From assembly GCF_000152725.1 (NCBI RefSeq), contig NZ_AAMO01000007.1, forward strand, positions 124,001-188,000: a stretch of DNA of 64,000 nucleotides. The letters run 5' to 3'. Source of the DNA: Pseudooceanicola batsensis HTCC2597 (GTDB taxonomy: Bacteria; Pseudomonadota; Alphaproteobacteria; Rhodobacterales; Rhodobacteraceae). Both the position numbers and the translations under genes were made by a program. Below, piece by piece: positions 17,593-27,638 of the stretch; position 1 is the stretch's first letter; each line of letters begins with the position of its first letter. The notes below the pieces were generated by a model that had not been told where the DNA came from, searched no databases, and was given only the letters and a program-made list of their open reading frames with translations.

Positions 17593-17673
17593 TGTCATAC
17601 GACTTATGTGCCACAATCTGAATTGAACGCAAATTGCCACGCAGCTTTTCCGCGCCGATCAAAAGAGTTTGGC

Positions 17674-18810
17674 TTATTGCTCAGCCCATGCGACACGGAA
17701 ACCGGCGTTTCCAGTCGAACTGTCCGGATCGTTTCGCGTGCGGGAATGCACATGATAGCGATCACAGTAGCTGTCGTGGCACAGGTAGGATCCCCCGCGC
17801 TGGATGCGGGCATAGCCGTCGGCCGGACCTTTCGGATCCCGCAGCGGAAATGGGCCACGAGCTGGATGCGGCGCATAGAAATCGCTGGCCCATTCCCAGA
17901 CATTGCCGCAGGTGTTGAACAGGCCGAAGCCATTCGGCGCATAGGCGGTAACCGGGGCCGTGCCGACGAAACCGTCCTCGGCCGAGTTCGTCGCCGGGAA
18001 TGCTCCTTGCCAGGTGTTCATGGCATGGTGACCGCCGGGCATCGTCGCATTTCCCCAAGGAAACCTTGCCCGCGACAGACCGCCCCGCGCGGCGAATTCC
18101 CACTGCGCCTCAGTCGGCAGGATCAGGCCCGCCCACGTGCAGTAGGCCAATGCATCGTACCACGCGACGTGCACGACAGGATGATCCGCTCTTTCGGACA
18201 GGTCGCTGTCGGGTCCTTCCGGTGCCGACCAGCAGGCCAGGTCCACCTTGCGCCACCACTCCAGCCCCGGCGGAGAAATCGGCCAAGCGGCGAGGTCCGG
18301 CAAGAGCATGTGGAACACATAAGACCAACCCTCGACCTCGGCCACGGTGCGATAGCCCGTCTCCTCCACGAAATGTGCGAAGTCCGCATTGCTGCAGGCG
18401 GTCGCCGATATCCGGAAGGGCGACACGAAGACCTTCCGGCGCGGGCTGTCGTAATCCTGCGCGAAACGCGATTGACGCGCGCCCATGTCAAAAAAACCGC
18501 CCTTGATCGATAGCAGTCGCGTGCGAAGCGCCTCGCGCGTCGCCTTTGTCGCGCGTGGCACGGCGCGCGCAACCGCGATATAGTCTTTATCGACGCTCTC
18601 GCTGCCACCTGCGCCTGGTCCGGTGCAACAACCCCTAGTCAGTTCGGTTTTCCCTCTTGGCAATGGCGTTCGTTGCAGGCTGGGACTGGGCCCCGCATGA
18701 AATGGCGTTCCGGCCGGTAGCGCCGACACCTCAGCATCGAAAGCAGTTGCATCATGCTGCAAACTCTCCGCGTTCGGCGCGCGCGGCGTCCGAGTCATGA
18801 CGGCCCTCAT
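17674..18810 (-). CDS. Formylglycine-generating enzyme (SUMF1/FGE family)
   Basis: This protein of up to 378 residues should convert the active-site Cys of the neighbouring sulfatase to formylglycine. The C-terminal catalytic stretch [19 protein letters not shown] contains both active-site cysteines (about 344 and 349), matching Cys336/Cys341 of human FGE, and continues [12 protein letters not shown]. Upstream are [14 protein letters not shown] and [10 protein letters not shown], both family hallmarks. The gene overlaps the 3' end of the sulfatase gene by 59 bases from this start; the ATG at 18798, with GAGGG before it, is an equally good start. It is the last gene of the leftward island operon. 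Confidence 0.9.
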   Translation of the reverse strand: MRAVMTRTPRAPNAESLQHDATAFDAEVSALPAGTPFHAGPSPSLQRTPLPRGKTELTRGCCTGPGAGGSESVDKDYIAVARAVPRATKATREALRTRLLSIKGGFFDMGARQSRFAQDYDSPRRKVFVSPFRISATACSNADFAHFVEETGYRTVAEVEGWSYVFHMLLPDLAAWPISPPGLEWWRKVDLACWSAPEGPDSDLSERADHPVVHVAWYDALAYCTWAGLILPTEAQWEFAARGGLSRARFPWGNATMPGGHHAMNTWQGAFPATNSAEDGFVGTAPVTAYAPNGFGLFNTCGNVWEWASDFYAPHPARGPFPLRDPKGPADGYARIQRGGSYLCHDSYCDRYHVHSRTRNDPDSSTGNAGFRVAWAEQ

Positions 18811-20296
18811 CCCCGATTTCTAACATCTTCGAATCGAGTTTGGAGAGGAGTTCGGCAAAGATCGCGGAATGGGCGGGGTCATCCGCCAGATTCAGGAGTT
18901 CATTGGGGTCGGCGTCGCAGTCGAACAGTTCCCACTCCGGTGGCGCTTCGCCCTCGTTCGCTCCGATCTGCCCGAGGCCTTCGTTATACCAATAAATCAG
19001 CTTGTATCGATCCGTTCTGATTCCGTAGTGCGCATAGGCGTTGTGGATGTCGTCCATGTTCATCCAGTATCGGTGGTATGCAACATCCTGCCACGACTCG
19101 TCCGTTCGACCCTCCATCAGGGGCCGCAGGCTCACACCTTGCATATAGCTGGGCACGGGTGCGCCGGCGTAATCCAGGAAAGTCGGCGCGAAGTCGACGT
19201 TGGTGGCGATGTCTGTCGATACGGAACCGGGCGCAATAGACGCCGGATGCCGCACCAGGAACGGCATCTGCAGGGACTCCTCGTACATGAAACGTTTGTC
19301 GAACCAGCCATGTTCGCCCAGGAAGAAGCCCTGATCGGAGGTATAGATGACAATCGTGTTCTCGGTCAGGCCGTTCGTATCGAGATAGTCCAGCATCCGG
19401 CCGACGTTGTCGTCGATCGCCGCGATCGTGCGCAGATACCGTTTGATGTAGCGCTGATACTTGAACAGATCGAGGGCGCGTTTGCTGTCGAACGTAAAGT
19501 CTTCACCCGTCTTGCGATCAATAAGACGCAGCCCCTCGGGATCGTCCGGCACCTTGCGCATCGGCGATCCGGGTTGACCCAACTCGCCCACCTCGGACCC
19601 GCCTTCGGGCATGACAAGGCCCAAATCCTCGTAGGTCATGTCCTGGCGCACGCGCATCTTCGCGGCAGCCGCCGCCGCAGCGCGGTTTGCGTAGTCATCG
19701 TCGAAGGTTTCGGGCACCGGAAGATCGTCGGTGTAAAGGTCATCATAGCGCGGATGCGGCACGAAGGGGCGATGCGGCGCCTTGTGGTGGCACATCAGGA
19801 AGAAAGGGCGTTCCGGGTCGCGATCCTCCAGAAACTCAAGGCACTTGTCCGTAATGATATCCGTGGCATAGCCCGGCTCGATCACGGGGCCATCAGGACC
19901 GATCATTTCGGGGTCGAAATAGTCTCCCTGTCCCGGCAACACGGACCACGCGTCAAATCCGCTCGGCTCATGGGCTTCGCCCTCGCCCAGATGCCATTTC
20001 CCGAACATGCCCGTCTGATACCCGCTGTTGCGCAGATGTTTAGCGACATTCGGCAGGCGGCTGTCCAGATGGGTGTCCAAGGTCGTCACCAGATTCACGT
20101 GATTATGCGTCCCAGTTAGGATCGCCGCGCGGCTGGGGGTGCAGATGGAATTCGTTACATAGCACCGGTCCAGCCGCATCCCTTCGTTCGCCAGTCGGTC
20201 GATATGCGGGGTCCGGTTCAGGCCCGATCCGTAGGCTGAAATGGCGTTAGCAGCGTGATCGTCGCACATGATGAACAGGATGTTTGGACGCGGCAT
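18752..20296 (-). CDS. Cys-type sulfatase (arylsulfatase family)
   Basis: This 514-residue hydrolase should cleave a sulfate ester to release sulfate. The N-terminal [15 protein letters not shown] supplies the paired Asp metal ligands. The sulfatase signature [12 protein letters not shown] near residues 51-62 has Cys52 as the residue to be converted to formylglycine, and GKWHLGEG follows near residue 100. [17 protein letters not shown] supplies further metal and sulfate ligands. No signal peptide is seen, so it is probably cytoplasmic and would need the adjacent ABC importer. FGE is encoded immediately downstream. The ester substrate is unknown. Confidence 0.92.
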   Translation of the reverse strand: MPRPNILFIMCDDHAANAISAYGSGLNRTPHIDRLANEGMRLDRCYVTNSICTPSRAAILTGTHNHVNLVTTLDTHLDSRLPNVAKHLRNSGYQTGMFGKWHLGEGEAHEPSGFDAWSVLPGQGDYFDPEMIGPDGPVIEPGYATDIITDKCLEFLEDRDPERPFFLMCHHKAPHRPFVPHPRYDDLYTDDLPVPETFDDDYANRAAAAAAAKMRVRQDMTYEDLGLVMPEGGSEVGELGQPGSPMRKVPDDPEGLRLIDRKTGEDFTFDSKRALDLFKYQRYIKRYLRTIAAIDDNVGRMLDYLDTNGLTENTIVIYTSDQGFFLGEHGWFDKRFMYEESLQMPFLVRHPASIAPGSVSTDIATNVDFAPTFLDYAGAPVPSYMQGVSLRPLMEGRTDESWQDVAYHRYWMNMDDIHNAYAHYGIRTDRYKLIYWYNEGLGQIGANEGEAPPEWELFDCDADPNELLNLADDPAHSAIFAELLSKLDSKMLEIGDEGRHDSDAARAERGEFAA

Positions 20297-20354
20297 GTGG
20301 GACTCTCCGGTTGAATGGAAACTGGGCCCGGTCGAAACCGGACCCGTCGGGGCG

Positions 20355-21311
20355 TTAGTCGGCGTAGAACGAACCGAGGTAGAATTCCGACGCCGGCAGC
20401 GGGTCCTCGATCTTGCCGAATTGGGTGTAGAGATCGGCGAGCGTCCCGAACCAGTTCTCGACCTGACCGCCCCGGGTCAACTCTTCGTATTCCGCGCTCG
20501 AGGGAAGACGGGCCAACTGGCTTTCGGCCAGGAGCGGCGCCTCGGGCACGTTCAGGAATTCAGCGGTAATGCGCACCGCTTCCTCGGGATTCTCGCGGCG
20601 GAAATCATTTGCCGCCTTGATCACAGCGTTGACACGGCGAATGACGTCCTCGTCCTCAGCCCGTTCGTCACTGACGATGAATGACGAGGGGAACGCGATT
20701 TCGGGAAAGAAGTCTTCGTTTGACGACAACTCGTTAAGGTCTGGCACGCGCTGCTTGATGACATCGACGAAAGGATACCAGATGCCGGCCGCGTCGATCT
20801 GACCCGAAGAAAAAGCGGTGACCACGGTGGACGGATCCATAGGCACGACCTCAACGTCATCAAGGGTCATGCCCGCCTCTTCCAGCGCAAGCCGAAGCAG
20901 CATGTCACCTGAAGTCCCCTCGGGCACACCGATCTTCATGCCCGTAAGATCGGCCATGCTCTCGATACCCGGTTGGCTGATGACCCGATCCGTGTATCCC
21001 AAGGCGTTGGGCGCGATCACCTTGGCCTGTCCCGACGCGGGCAACCAGAGCGCCCCTGGTCCGATATAGGCGAAGTCGAGCGATCCCGCGTTCAGCGCCT
21101 GAACCTGGATCGGTCCGTTGGTGAAGACCTTCAGGTCCGCCTCGAGGCCGTTTTCCTCCCAGAGCCCCTGATCGGTAGCGACGGCCGCGATGGATGTGCC
21201 GAAGTAATCGGCGATGTATCCCATGCGGATTTCTTGAAGCTCCTGCGCGGCCAATTGGCCCGCAAGAGCGAATGCCGCCGTGGCGGCCAGTAGTGTTCTG
21301 CGAATGATCAT
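20355..21311 (-). CDS. ABC transporter substrate-binding protein (SsuA/TauA/NMT1-like)
   Basis: This 318-residue periplasmic protein begins at the ATG at 21311, which follows an AGGAGGAG site. It has a signal peptide ending near AGQLAAQ at about residue 22, followed by IRMGYIADYFGTSIAAVATD, typical of nitrate, sulfonate and taurine receptors. SVPEGTSGDML-like GVPEGTSGDMLLRLALEEA is also characteristic. It groups with the ATPase and permease genes upstream in the operon. The downstream sulfatase and FGE genes suggest an organosulfate ligand (inference). Confidence 0.9.
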   Translation of the reverse strand: MIIRRTLLAATAAFALAGQLAAQELQEIRMGYIADYFGTSIAAVATDQGLWEENGLEADLKVFTNGPIQVQALNAGSLDFAYIGPGALWLPASGQAKVIAPNALGYTDRVISQPGIESMADLTGMKIGVPEGTSGDMLLRLALEEAGMTLDDVEVVPMDPSTVVTAFSSGQIDAAGIWYPFVDVIKQRVPDLNELSSNEDFFPEIAFPSSFIVSDERAEDEDVIRRVNAVIKAANDFRRENPEEAVRITAEFLNVPEAPLLAESQLARLPSSAEYEELTRGGQVENWFGTLADLYTQFGKIEDPLPASEFYLGSFYAD

Positions 21312-21334
21312 GGTTTCTCCTCCTGTGATCGGTT

Positions 21335-22111
21335 TCATGCGGCCTGGGCGTCGCGGTGATAGACCGCACGCCAAACCCGGTTTCGGATTTCGGTAAATTC
21401 CGGGGACAACCGCACATCGTCGTTGCGCGGAAACGGCAAGTCGACCTCTACGATTTCCTGCAGACGCCCCGGGCGGGCAGCAAGAACGATGACGCGATGC
21501 GCGATATAGACGGCTTCATCCACGTCGTGCGTGATGAACATGACCGTGCGTTTGTCCTTGGACCAGGTGTCAAGCAGCTGGTCCTGAAGTTTGACCCGCG
21601 TCAGAGCATCTAGCGCGCCGAAGGGTTCGTCCATCAGCAGCACGCTGGGATTGACGGCGTAGGCCCGCGCGATGGCGCAGCGCTGTTTCATGCCGCCGGA
21701 CAGCGTTTTCGGATAAGCCTCGGAAAAACTGGCAAGACCGACAAGGCCAAGGTAGTGCAGCGCACGCTCCTTGCGCTTGGCCCGATCCATACCTTGCAGC
21801 TTCAATCCGAATTCGACGTTCTGGCGGACCGTGAGCCATGGAAACAATGCGTATTGCTGGAAGATGACTCCGCGGTCAGGTCCAGGGCCAAGAACCGGCT
21901 TGCCGTCCACCAAAACCTCGCCCGAAGTCACGTCCAACAGGCCCGCGACCATGTTCATCGCAGTGGATTTGCCGCAGCCCGAGGGGCCAACAACGGTCAC
22001 GATTTCCCCGTCGCGAATGTCGAGGTTCAGGTTCTTGAGTGCCGTGACTCCGCTGTCCGGCGCGCCGAAAACCTTGGTCGCGTTTCGAAAGCTGATTTTG
22101 CTCGTGGTCAT
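21335..22111 (-). CDS. ABC transporter ATP-binding protein (SsuB/TauB/NrtD-like)
   Basis: This 258-residue ATPase has the Walker A motif GPSGCGKST near residue 41, a Q loop in VIFQQYALFPW, the signature LSGGMKQR near 138, Walker B LLMDEPFGALD near 157, and a switch His in FITHDVDEAVY. It powers uptake through the permease encoded 3 bases upstream and ends 24 bases before the receptor gene. The family handles nitrate, taurine or aliphatic sulfonates. Confidence 0.93.
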   Translation of the reverse strand: MTTSKISFRNATKVFGAPDSGVTALKNLNLDIRDGEIVTVVGPSGCGKSTAMNMVAGLLDVTSGEVLVDGKPVLGPGPDRGVIFQQYALFPWLTVRQNVEFGLKLQGMDRAKRKERALHYLGLVGLASFSEAYPKTLSGGMKQRCAIARAYAVNPSVLLMDEPFGALDALTRVKLQDQLLDTWSKDKRTVMFITHDVDEAVYIAHRVIVLAARPGRLQEIVEVDLPFPRNDDVRLSPEFTEIRNRVWRAVYHRDAQAA

Positions 22112-22114
22112 GGC

Positions 22115-22909
22115 TCAGACCCTTTCCTGCCAATGGGTCAGCCACTCTTCGGCCCAAACCACGATCCGGTCCATGATAAGGCCCAGAATTCCGATCGCGA
22201 CGAGGCTGACGAAAATCGTGGGGAGGTCGTAGTAGAGCTGGGCCTGCTGCATCCGGAACCCGAGACCCGACTGCGCGGCAATCAGTTCGGCCGCCACTAC
22301 GGTAGCCCAAGCGGATCCCAATCCGATCCGGAACCCAACCAGGATGAACGGTGTGGAGGCCGGGATTATGACCTGCGTGAATATGACCCGGTCGTTCGCG
22401 CCCAAGACCCGCGCTGCGTTGATGTAGGTCTTGTCGACGCTGACGACCCCTTGGTAGGTCGAAACAACCGCCGAAAGGAAGGCCGCCAGGAAGATTACGA
22501 AGATTTTTGGCGTTTCATCAATGCCCATTGTCACGATCGCCAGCGGAATAATGGCCAACGGCGGGATCACCCGAAAGAATTGCACCCAAGGGTCGATTAC
22601 GGCCCGTGCCACCCGATACCAACCCATCAGAAATCCTGTGGGCACGGCGATGACCGATCCCAGAACGAAGCCGATCATCACCCGACGCAGCGAGGCGAAG
22701 GTGTCCTCCCAAAGCTGGCCATCAAGGGCCAATTCGATCATGCGGGTCAGCACGGCCCAAGGGCTGGGCAATTCCGACAAGCCGCCGACTGTCGCAAGCC
22801 ACCACAGTCCGATCCCACCCGCAAAGGACAAGGCCGCCCAGGTGAAGTTGTTCGGGGACCAGCGGCGCCTGGGCGCGGTGGTCACGTTAACGTCATTCGT
22901 TACGGTCAC
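22115..22909 (-). CDS. ABC transporter permease (SsuC/TauC-like)
   Basis: This 264-residue inner-membrane protein has about six hydrophobic helices and the BPD_transp_1 EAA-like loop [20 protein letters not shown] near residue 160. It forms the channel of the SsuABC/TauABC-type importer together with the ATPase encoded just downstream. The ROK regulator gene ends 26 bases upstream on the same strand, so all six island genes can be read from one promoter. Confidence 0.92.
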   Translation of the reverse strand: MTVTNDVNVTTAPRRRWSPNNFTWAALSFAGGIGLWWLATVGGLSELPSPWAVLTRMIELALDGQLWEDTFASLRRVMIGFVLGSVIAVPTGFLMGWYRVARAVIDPWVQFFRVIPPLAIIPLAIVTMGIDETPKIFVIFLAAFLSAVVSTYQGVVSVDKTYINAARVLGANDRVIFTQVIIPASTPFILVGFRIGLGSAWATVVAAELIAAQSGLGFRMQQAQLYYDLPTIFVSLVAIGILGLIMDRIVVWAEEWLTHWQERV

Positions 22910-22935
22910 GGATCGCGTCCTCCCGTCTCCGTCGC

Positions 22936-24081
22936 TTAAGCGCGTTTCATGGCTTGAAGCCGCCCCGACCGGGCGGTGGATGCGCCGTTGTAGAAGAATT
23001 CCTCCAGGGCGATGGTGGCGGCACCTTGCACACCGACAGGCTCCGACAGACTGGACCGTTCGATTCTGAGGCGCTCGCGCTGTTGCGGCATAACGCGGGG
23101 CGCCAGATCGCGCTTGAGCGATGCGACAAAACGATCCGGCGCCGCGTTGAGGAAACCACCCAGGACAATCCGTTCAGGAGCCATCAATGTGACGGTCGTC
23201 GAAAGCGCCTGCAGGAGGTATGCGTATGTCGCCGACCAGTCAGGGCTCTGCATGGCCGCGTCGATCATCTGGGAATGGTCATCGCCCTTCTCGCCGGACA
23301 TCTTGCGCAAGGGCTCTTCGGAAAAAAAACGCTCAAGGCATCCCTGCCCGCCGCACAGGCACGGCCGTCCCCCCGGTTCGACGACAATGTGGCCGATCTC
23401 GACCGCACCGCAGCGCGCCCCTGCCCCGGTCTGGGCAAAACCCGCGCCGATCCCTTTGCCCAAAAGCAGGTAGAGGATGCTCTCGGCGTCGCGGCCAGCC
23501 CCATGAAGCGCCTCGGCCACCGCCATAGCCGTGGCATTGTGCTCGACGATGACAGGCAGCCCCAACTTTCGCTCGAAGACATCTGCAAAGGCCACGTCCT
23601 GCCAGCCCGTCAGGATGGAGCGGACGTTGACCCGGCGATTTGGATCGACGCTGCCCGGCACGCCGAGCCCCACCCCGAGAATGTCGAGCCGGTACACGCC
23701 CGATGCGTCGATGACCTCTTCCGCAAGCCTGCTGACGCGATCGACAAGGGTCTCGAGGTCCTCACTCAGGTCATAGGACAGATGACGGGGACACCGAAGC
23801 GCGAGGCCCACGTCCGACAACGCGACGCTCATGCGGCCAGCGCCCAGATGAATGCCGAGTACGAAGCGTGACTGTCGTTGGACATCCAATGTCACGGGCG
23901 GGCGACCGATGGACTTTTCTTCGACCGCCCTGGATTGCCGCAGCACCCCATCGACAATCATCTGTGCGGTCAACTTGGTAACACCCGCCGATGAAAGACC
24001 GGTGGCACGAACAAGATCGGCGCGCGACAACGGCCCTTTGTCGCGCAGTGTCTTGAGGATTTCAGCGGTTCCCAAACTCAT
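22936..24081 (-). CDS. ROK family transcriptional regulator
   Basis: This 381-residue protein has an N-terminal winged helix ([20 protein letters not shown], residues about 7-50) and a ROK sugar-kinase-like domain with the zinc motif [13 protein letters not shown] near residue 245. ROK repressors usually respond to a sugar or sugar derivative. It heads the leftward island operon of transporter, sulfatase and FGE, so it probably controls them. A palindrome-like site lies 8 bases before its ATG. No Shine-Dalgarno sequence is visible before the ATG at 24081, so leaderless translation is possible. Confidence 0.9.
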   Translation of the reverse strand: MSLGTAEILKTLRDKGPLSRADLVRATGLSSAGVTKLTAQMIVDGVLRQSRAVEEKSIGRPPVTLDVQRQSRFVLGIHLGAGRMSVALSDVGLALRCPRHLSYDLSEDLETLVDRVSRLAEEVIDASGVYRLDILGVGLGVPGSVDPNRRVNVRSILTGWQDVAFADVFERKLGLPVIVEHNATAMAVAEALHGAGRDAESILYLLLGKGIGAGFAQTGAGARCGAVEIGHIVVEPGGRPCLCGGQGCLERFFSEEPLRKMSGEKGDDHSQMIDAAMQSPDWSATYAYLLQALSTTVTLMAPERIVLGGFLNAAPDRFVASLKRDLAPRVMPQQRERLRIERSSLSEPVGVQGAATIALEEFFYNGASTARSGRLQAMKRA

Positions 24082-24088
24082 GGAACAT

Positions 24089-24118
24089 GGTTAGTTTACT
24101 AAGTGAGTAAAGTAAACC
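24089..24118. promoter_or_regulatory. Candidate ROK operator
   Basis: TTTACT (24095-24100) and AGTAAA (24106-24111) form an inverted repeat with a 5-base AAGTG spacer. GGTT at 24089 and AACC ending at 24118 extend the symmetry with one offset base. It lies just upstream of the ROK start codon, where autoregulation would act. Binding is inferred. Confidence 0.55.
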
Positions 24119-24433
24119 ACATACTGGTGAAGACGAAAAACACGAATATCCAAGTCTCGGCTGTTCCAAAGCCGAAAGCTTCATCGACCCTTGAGCGCGT
24201 TGGTGCCATGAATCGGTTGCCGCACCGCGGCGACGTCTATGTAGGCCTCAACGACATTTCTGTCGGCCCCGCTTACAGTTTCATGAGGACCGAAAACCCG
24301 AAGTGACCTGACACAAAAAAAATCGGCGGCGCTCATCGGCACCTCGGGTCTTGTCATGACGTGGAATGGCGATCTGGTGAAGGCCGGCCCCACGCCACCT
24401 CTTTCAATCGAAACCTGTCCGACGCCTGCAAAC
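24119..24433. other. 315-bp gap with no supported gene
   Basis: Short open frames exist on both strands, including one of 67 codons rightwards, but none has a ribosome-binding site, recognisable motif or support from its surroundings. It separates the ROK promoter from the 3' end of a broken FAH-family gene and may be decayed coding sequence. Confidence 0.4.
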
Positions 24434-24870
24434 TCAGTCGCTTTTCCTGACGGCCTGCAATTGCTCGCCCAGCCCTGCAATGCCGAATCGCATGACCTCG
24501 CACCCTTTCAGGTAAAGCTGCGGATCCAGCCCCATCCCGACCCAGGGGGGCGTTCCGATCGAGATTATATCTCCAGGTTGAAAGCTCATGAGGTTCGAGC
24601 AATAGGCAATCAAATGCGGCACCTTGTAAACCATCGTGGCCGTCGAGCCGTCCTATTGGCGCGAGCCGTCGACCTCGAGCCACATGGAAAGATTGTCGAA
24701 GTCGCCGACCTCATCCGGTATGACTAGCCACGGCCCGATCGGTCCGAAAGTGTCGCGCCCCTTGCCCTTGTCCCAGGTGCCCGCACGTTCCATCTGGAAT
24801 TCCCGCTGGGAGACGTCGTTGATCACGCAGAAGCCTGCCACATGATCCAACGCCTCCGCCTCGTCGAATG
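24434..24870 (-). pseudogene. Fumarylacetoacetate hydrolase (FAH) family, C-terminal fragment with internal stop
   Basis: Read leftwards, the frame gives EALDHVAGFCVINDVSQREF, then GKGRDTFGPIGPWLVIPDEV. After LWLEVDGSRQ comes a TAG at 24653-24655, and in the same frame TMVYKVPHLIAYCSNLMSF and GDIISIGTPPWVGMG complete the typical FAH C terminus. The TAG lies where the family has one residue before DGST, so a single base change made it. The N-terminal half is missing at 24871, where the IS3 end begins. It is non-functional as it stands. Confidence 0.85.
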
Positions 24871-25099
24871 TGAACCGCGCCGGGTTTGCGGGAGGCCTGT
24901 TGATATTATTTACGCGGCCATGGTCTGAGTTTCCAGAGACGCGTGGTAGTTTGCTTCGGCTGCGAACGCCGTAGACCCTGTAGTTCTGCTCCCAGACACG
25001 CTCGATCTCGGGCCGCAAAACCTTGTCGGGCTTGGCCCGGCCAGACAGACAGCAGGTCAGGGTTCGCCCGCTTGGCCATGTGTTCGTAGAACGTGGAAG

Positions 25100-25107
25100 G
25101 GGCAATC
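25100..25107. repeat. IS66 target-site duplication, left copy
   Basis: GGGCAATC directly precedes the IS66 terminal GTAA and is repeated at 27631-27638. Eight bases is the usual duplication for IS66 elements. Confidence 0.92.
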
Positions 25108-25131
25108 GTAACCATCCGGCGTGGGCCGCGG

Positions 25132-26757
25132 TCAGGCGGCTTTGCTGCGCTCCGACGATTGCCAGTTCCAAGGAAGCAAATCCGGCACTCGAGAGGCGGT
25201 TATCTCTGGCAAGCGAGCGAGCACATCGGCAAGCCATGCTTGGGGATCGACGTCGTTCATCTTTGCCGTGACGATCAGGGAATACATGAAGGCCGCGCGG
25301 TCGCCGCCGCGCTCAGAACCAGCGAAGAGCCATGACTTCCGACCGAGGGCGACGCCGCGCAACGCTCGTTCGGCTGCATTGTTCGTCAAGCAGATCCGGC
25401 CATCGTCGAGGAAGCGCGTGAAGGCTTCCCAGCGGTCCTTCTTGAACATGTAGGTGATCGCCTTGGCCACCGGGTTGTGCTTCGACATCGTGTCGCGTTC
25501 GCTGTGCATCCAATCGTGAAGATCATCGACCAGAGGGCGCGACCGAAGTTGTCGGACTTCGAGACGCGATCCGGCATCCAGGCCGTTGATCTCCCGTTCG
25601 ATGTCGAAGATGGCATCGATCCGCTTCACCGCTTCCAGCGCGACGGGCGAGATGTCGTGGGCCGGCTTCTTCTTGCGGGCATTCTCCTTGATGTCGGCGA
25701 GTTCGAAGAACTTCCTGCGGGCATGACTCCAGCACAGCGCGCTGCTCGCCGGACCGGGATCACGGTCGCCGCGATAGAGATCGTTGTATCCGCCATAGGC
25801 ATCGGCTTGCAGGATACCTTGCCATCCCGCGAGATGCCGGTTCGGGTGGGTCATCTCCCTGTCCCGGGAGAAGTGGAACACTGCCGCGGGCGGCGCGCCG
25901 CCCGCAAACGGCCGGTCGTCGCGGACATAGGTCCAGAGCCGCGCTGTGCGCGTACCGCCCTTCGCCAGAAGCGGTACCGTCGTGTCATCGCCGTGCAACC
26001 GCTCGGCTTGCAGGACATGGTTGCGGATCAGCGCATGGATGGGCTCAAGCGCGGCGGCACAGGCGCCCACCTGGTCGGCCAGGGTCGACAGGCTGAGATC
26101 AACACCTTCCCGGGCATAGCGCTCGGCCTGCCGGTTCAATGGCTGATGCTGCCCGAACTTCTCGAACAGGATGGTCGCCAGAAGGTTCGGCCCGGCCCAT
26201 CCGCGGGGTGTGGCGTGGAACGGCGCCGGGGGCTGGCTGATCGTCTCGCAGTGGCGGCAGGTAAACTTCTCGCGGACGGTCTGGATAACCTTCCAGCGGC
26301 GCGGAATGACTTCCAGCGTCTCGGTGACATCCTCGCCCATCTTCACGATGCGCTCGGAGCCGCAGCATGCGCAGGACGATGGCGCCTCGATCACGACCCG
26401 CTCCCGCGGCAGATGCTCCGGAAAGGGCTTGCGGACCGGGCGGCGGCGCTGGAACCCCGCGACGGAGGTGGTCTTTGCCGCCTTCTCGGCGGCGAGTTCG
26501 TCCTCGGTGGCGGCAGCCTCGAGCTCCTCGAGTTGCAATTCCATCTGGTCGATCAGGCGAGCGCGGCGCTCCGAGCTATGTCCGTATTGCTCCCGTCGCA
26601 GCTTGGCGATCTCGAGCTTGAGGTGCTTGATCATCGCCTCGGAGGTCGAGACCACCGCGCGGGCCTGTGCCAACTCGTTCTCGGCCGTCTCGGCGCGGGC
26701 CTCCGATGCCGCGAGCGCGGCACGCAATCTGGCAATCTCGGAGGTCGCATCAGGCAT
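25132..26757 (-). CDS. tnpC: IS66 family transposase TnpC
   Basis: This 541-residue DDE transposase has an N-terminal coiled-coil region (residues about 5-90), a zinc-binding section with CACCGSE and CRHCE, and the catalytic region with LHGDDTTVPLL, LQADAYGGYNDLY and TNNAAERALRGVALGRKSWL. The C-terminal region is also intact. It ends 24 bases inside the left terminus of the element. Confidence 0.95.
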   Translation of the reverse strand: MPDATSEIARLRAALAASEARAETAENELAQARAVVSTSEAMIKHLKLEIAKLRREQYGHSSERRARLIDQMELQLEELEAAATEDELAAEKAAKTTSVAGFQRRRPVRKPFPEHLPRERVVIEAPSSCACCGSERIVKMGEDVTETLEVIPRRWKVIQTVREKFTCRHCETISQPPAPFHATPRGWAGPNLLATILFEKFGQHQPLNRQAERYAREGVDLSLSTLADQVGACAAALEPIHALIRNHVLQAERLHGDDTTVPLLAKGGTRTARLWTYVRDDRPFAGGAPPAAVFHFSRDREMTHPNRHLAGWQGILQADAYGGYNDLYRGDRDPGPASSALCWSHARRKFFELADIKENARKKKPAHDISPVALEAVKRIDAIFDIEREINGLDAGSRLEVRQLRSRPLVDDLHDWMHSERDTMSKHNPVAKAITYMFKKDRWEAFTRFLDDGRICLTNNAAERALRGVALGRKSWLFAGSERGGDRAAFMYSLIVTAKMNDVDPQAWLADVLARLPEITASRVPDLLPWNWQSSERSKAA

Positions 26758-26817
26758 GGCCGAAACCTACCACGCAGCTCCCGGAAAGCCCATGAAAATA
26801 AGGGCTGCCGAGTTGTT

Positions 26818-27168
26818 TCATCCTGCTTTTGCAGGGAGTTGCGTCCAGCGCGGGTTGCGCCAGTCGATCCCCTCAAGAAGATAGCCGAGCTGCGCCGCTG
26901 AGACCTGAACAGCTTCTCCGCTACGGCTGACCGGCCAGATGAACTTCCCCGCCTCGAGCCGCTTGGTGTAGAGCGACATGCCGACCCCATCGTGCCAGAG
27001 CAATTTGACCAGGTCGCCCTTGCGCCCACGGAAACAGAAGATCTCGCCGGCGTGGGGATCGCGTCCGAGCCCCTGCTGAACCTGTAGCGCGAGGGTGTTC
27101 ATACCGCGGCGCATGTCGGTGACCCCGCCCGCGATCCAGACCCGCACCCCGGCCGGAAACGCGATCAT
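26818..27168 (-). CDS. tnpB: IS66 accessory protein TnpB
   Basis: This 116-residue protein has the conserved GVTDMRRGMNTLALQVQQ and FCFRGRKGDLVKLLWHDGVG segments of IS66 Orf2 proteins, which are required for transposition though their biochemical role is unsettled. It overlaps tnpA by 4 bases in an ATGA arrangement, indicating coupled translation. Confidence 0.95.
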   Translation of the reverse strand: MIAFPAGVRVWIAGGVTDMRRGMNTLALQVQQGLGRDPHAGEIFCFRGRKGDLVKLLWHDGVGMSLYTKRLEAGKFIWPVSRSGEAVQVSAAQLGYLLEGIDWRNPRWTQLPAKAG

Positions 27169-27569
27169 GCCCGCTCCAGGATCTGCACCAGTCGTGCAAG
27201 AGCCGACGCTTCGAGCGAGGCGTCAGCAAGCAGTCGTCGTCCGTTCTGCAAGACGATCTCGAAGCGGCCAGAGCACGCATCGCCGCGCTCGGTCTCAGCT
27301 CGCTGATCCGCGTTCGCTGTGATCGCCACCGGCGCGAAATGCATCTCGGATTCCGGCGCAGACAGCCGCCCCTGGCGTGCTTCCCGCCGCCATCGCGTCA
27401 GCAGCGAACGAGAGATGGCATGTCGCCGCGCCGTCGCCGCGGCCATCCGCGGTGCTGAATAACTCTCCTCTACGATCCGGAGCTTCTCCGCATCCGTCCA
27501 TCGACGGCGCCGACCAGTATCCGTGACCGAAAGAACTTCTACTTGGGGCATGAAGCTATGGTCTGTCAT
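27165..27569 (-). CDS. tnpA: IS66 TnpA (helix-turn-helix accessory protein)
   Basis: This 134-residue protein has a helix-turn-helix in RRWTDAEKLRIVEESYSAPR and HAISRSLLTRWRREARQG, like the first open frame of IS66 elements and the Tnp_1/IS3 OrfA fold. It is the first gene after the right-hand terminus of the element. Confidence 0.9.
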   Translation of the reverse strand: MTDHSFMPQVEVLSVTDTGRRRRWTDAEKLRIVEESYSAPRMAAATARRHAISRSLLTRWRREARQGRLSAPESEMHFAPVAITANADQRAETERGDACSGRFEIVLQNGRRLLADASLEASALARLVQILERA

Positions 27570-27630
27570 AGGTTCAGACCCTTAGCTGAAATCCAAACCC
27601 GTGTTCAGGCGGCCCTCGCCGGAGGCGTAC

Positions 27631-27638
27631 GGGCAATC
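27631..27638. repeat. IS66 target-site duplication, right copy
   Basis: GGGCAATC matches 25100-25107 exactly and follows the IS66 terminus ending at 27630. Confidence 0.92.

Larger units (their letters stand above)
25108..27630 (-). mobile_element. Complete IS66-family insertion sequence (2523 bp)
   Basis: The element begins GTAACCATCCGGCGTGGGCC and ends with a complement beginning GTACGCCTCCGGCGAGGGCC. This gives imperfect terminal inverted repeats of 22 bases with 18 matches. The flanking GGGCAATC is duplicated. It carries tnpA, tnpB and tnpC in the standard order on the minus strand, all open. It inserted into an older IS3 remnant. The intact reading frames and exact duplication point to a fairly recent insertion. 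Confidence 0.95.

Noticed and set aside
24103-24306. A 67-codon rightward open frame upstream of the ROK gene
   Set aside because: There is no ribosome-binding site or motif, and it starts inside the candidate ROK operator. It is more likely chance sequence in a decayed gap.
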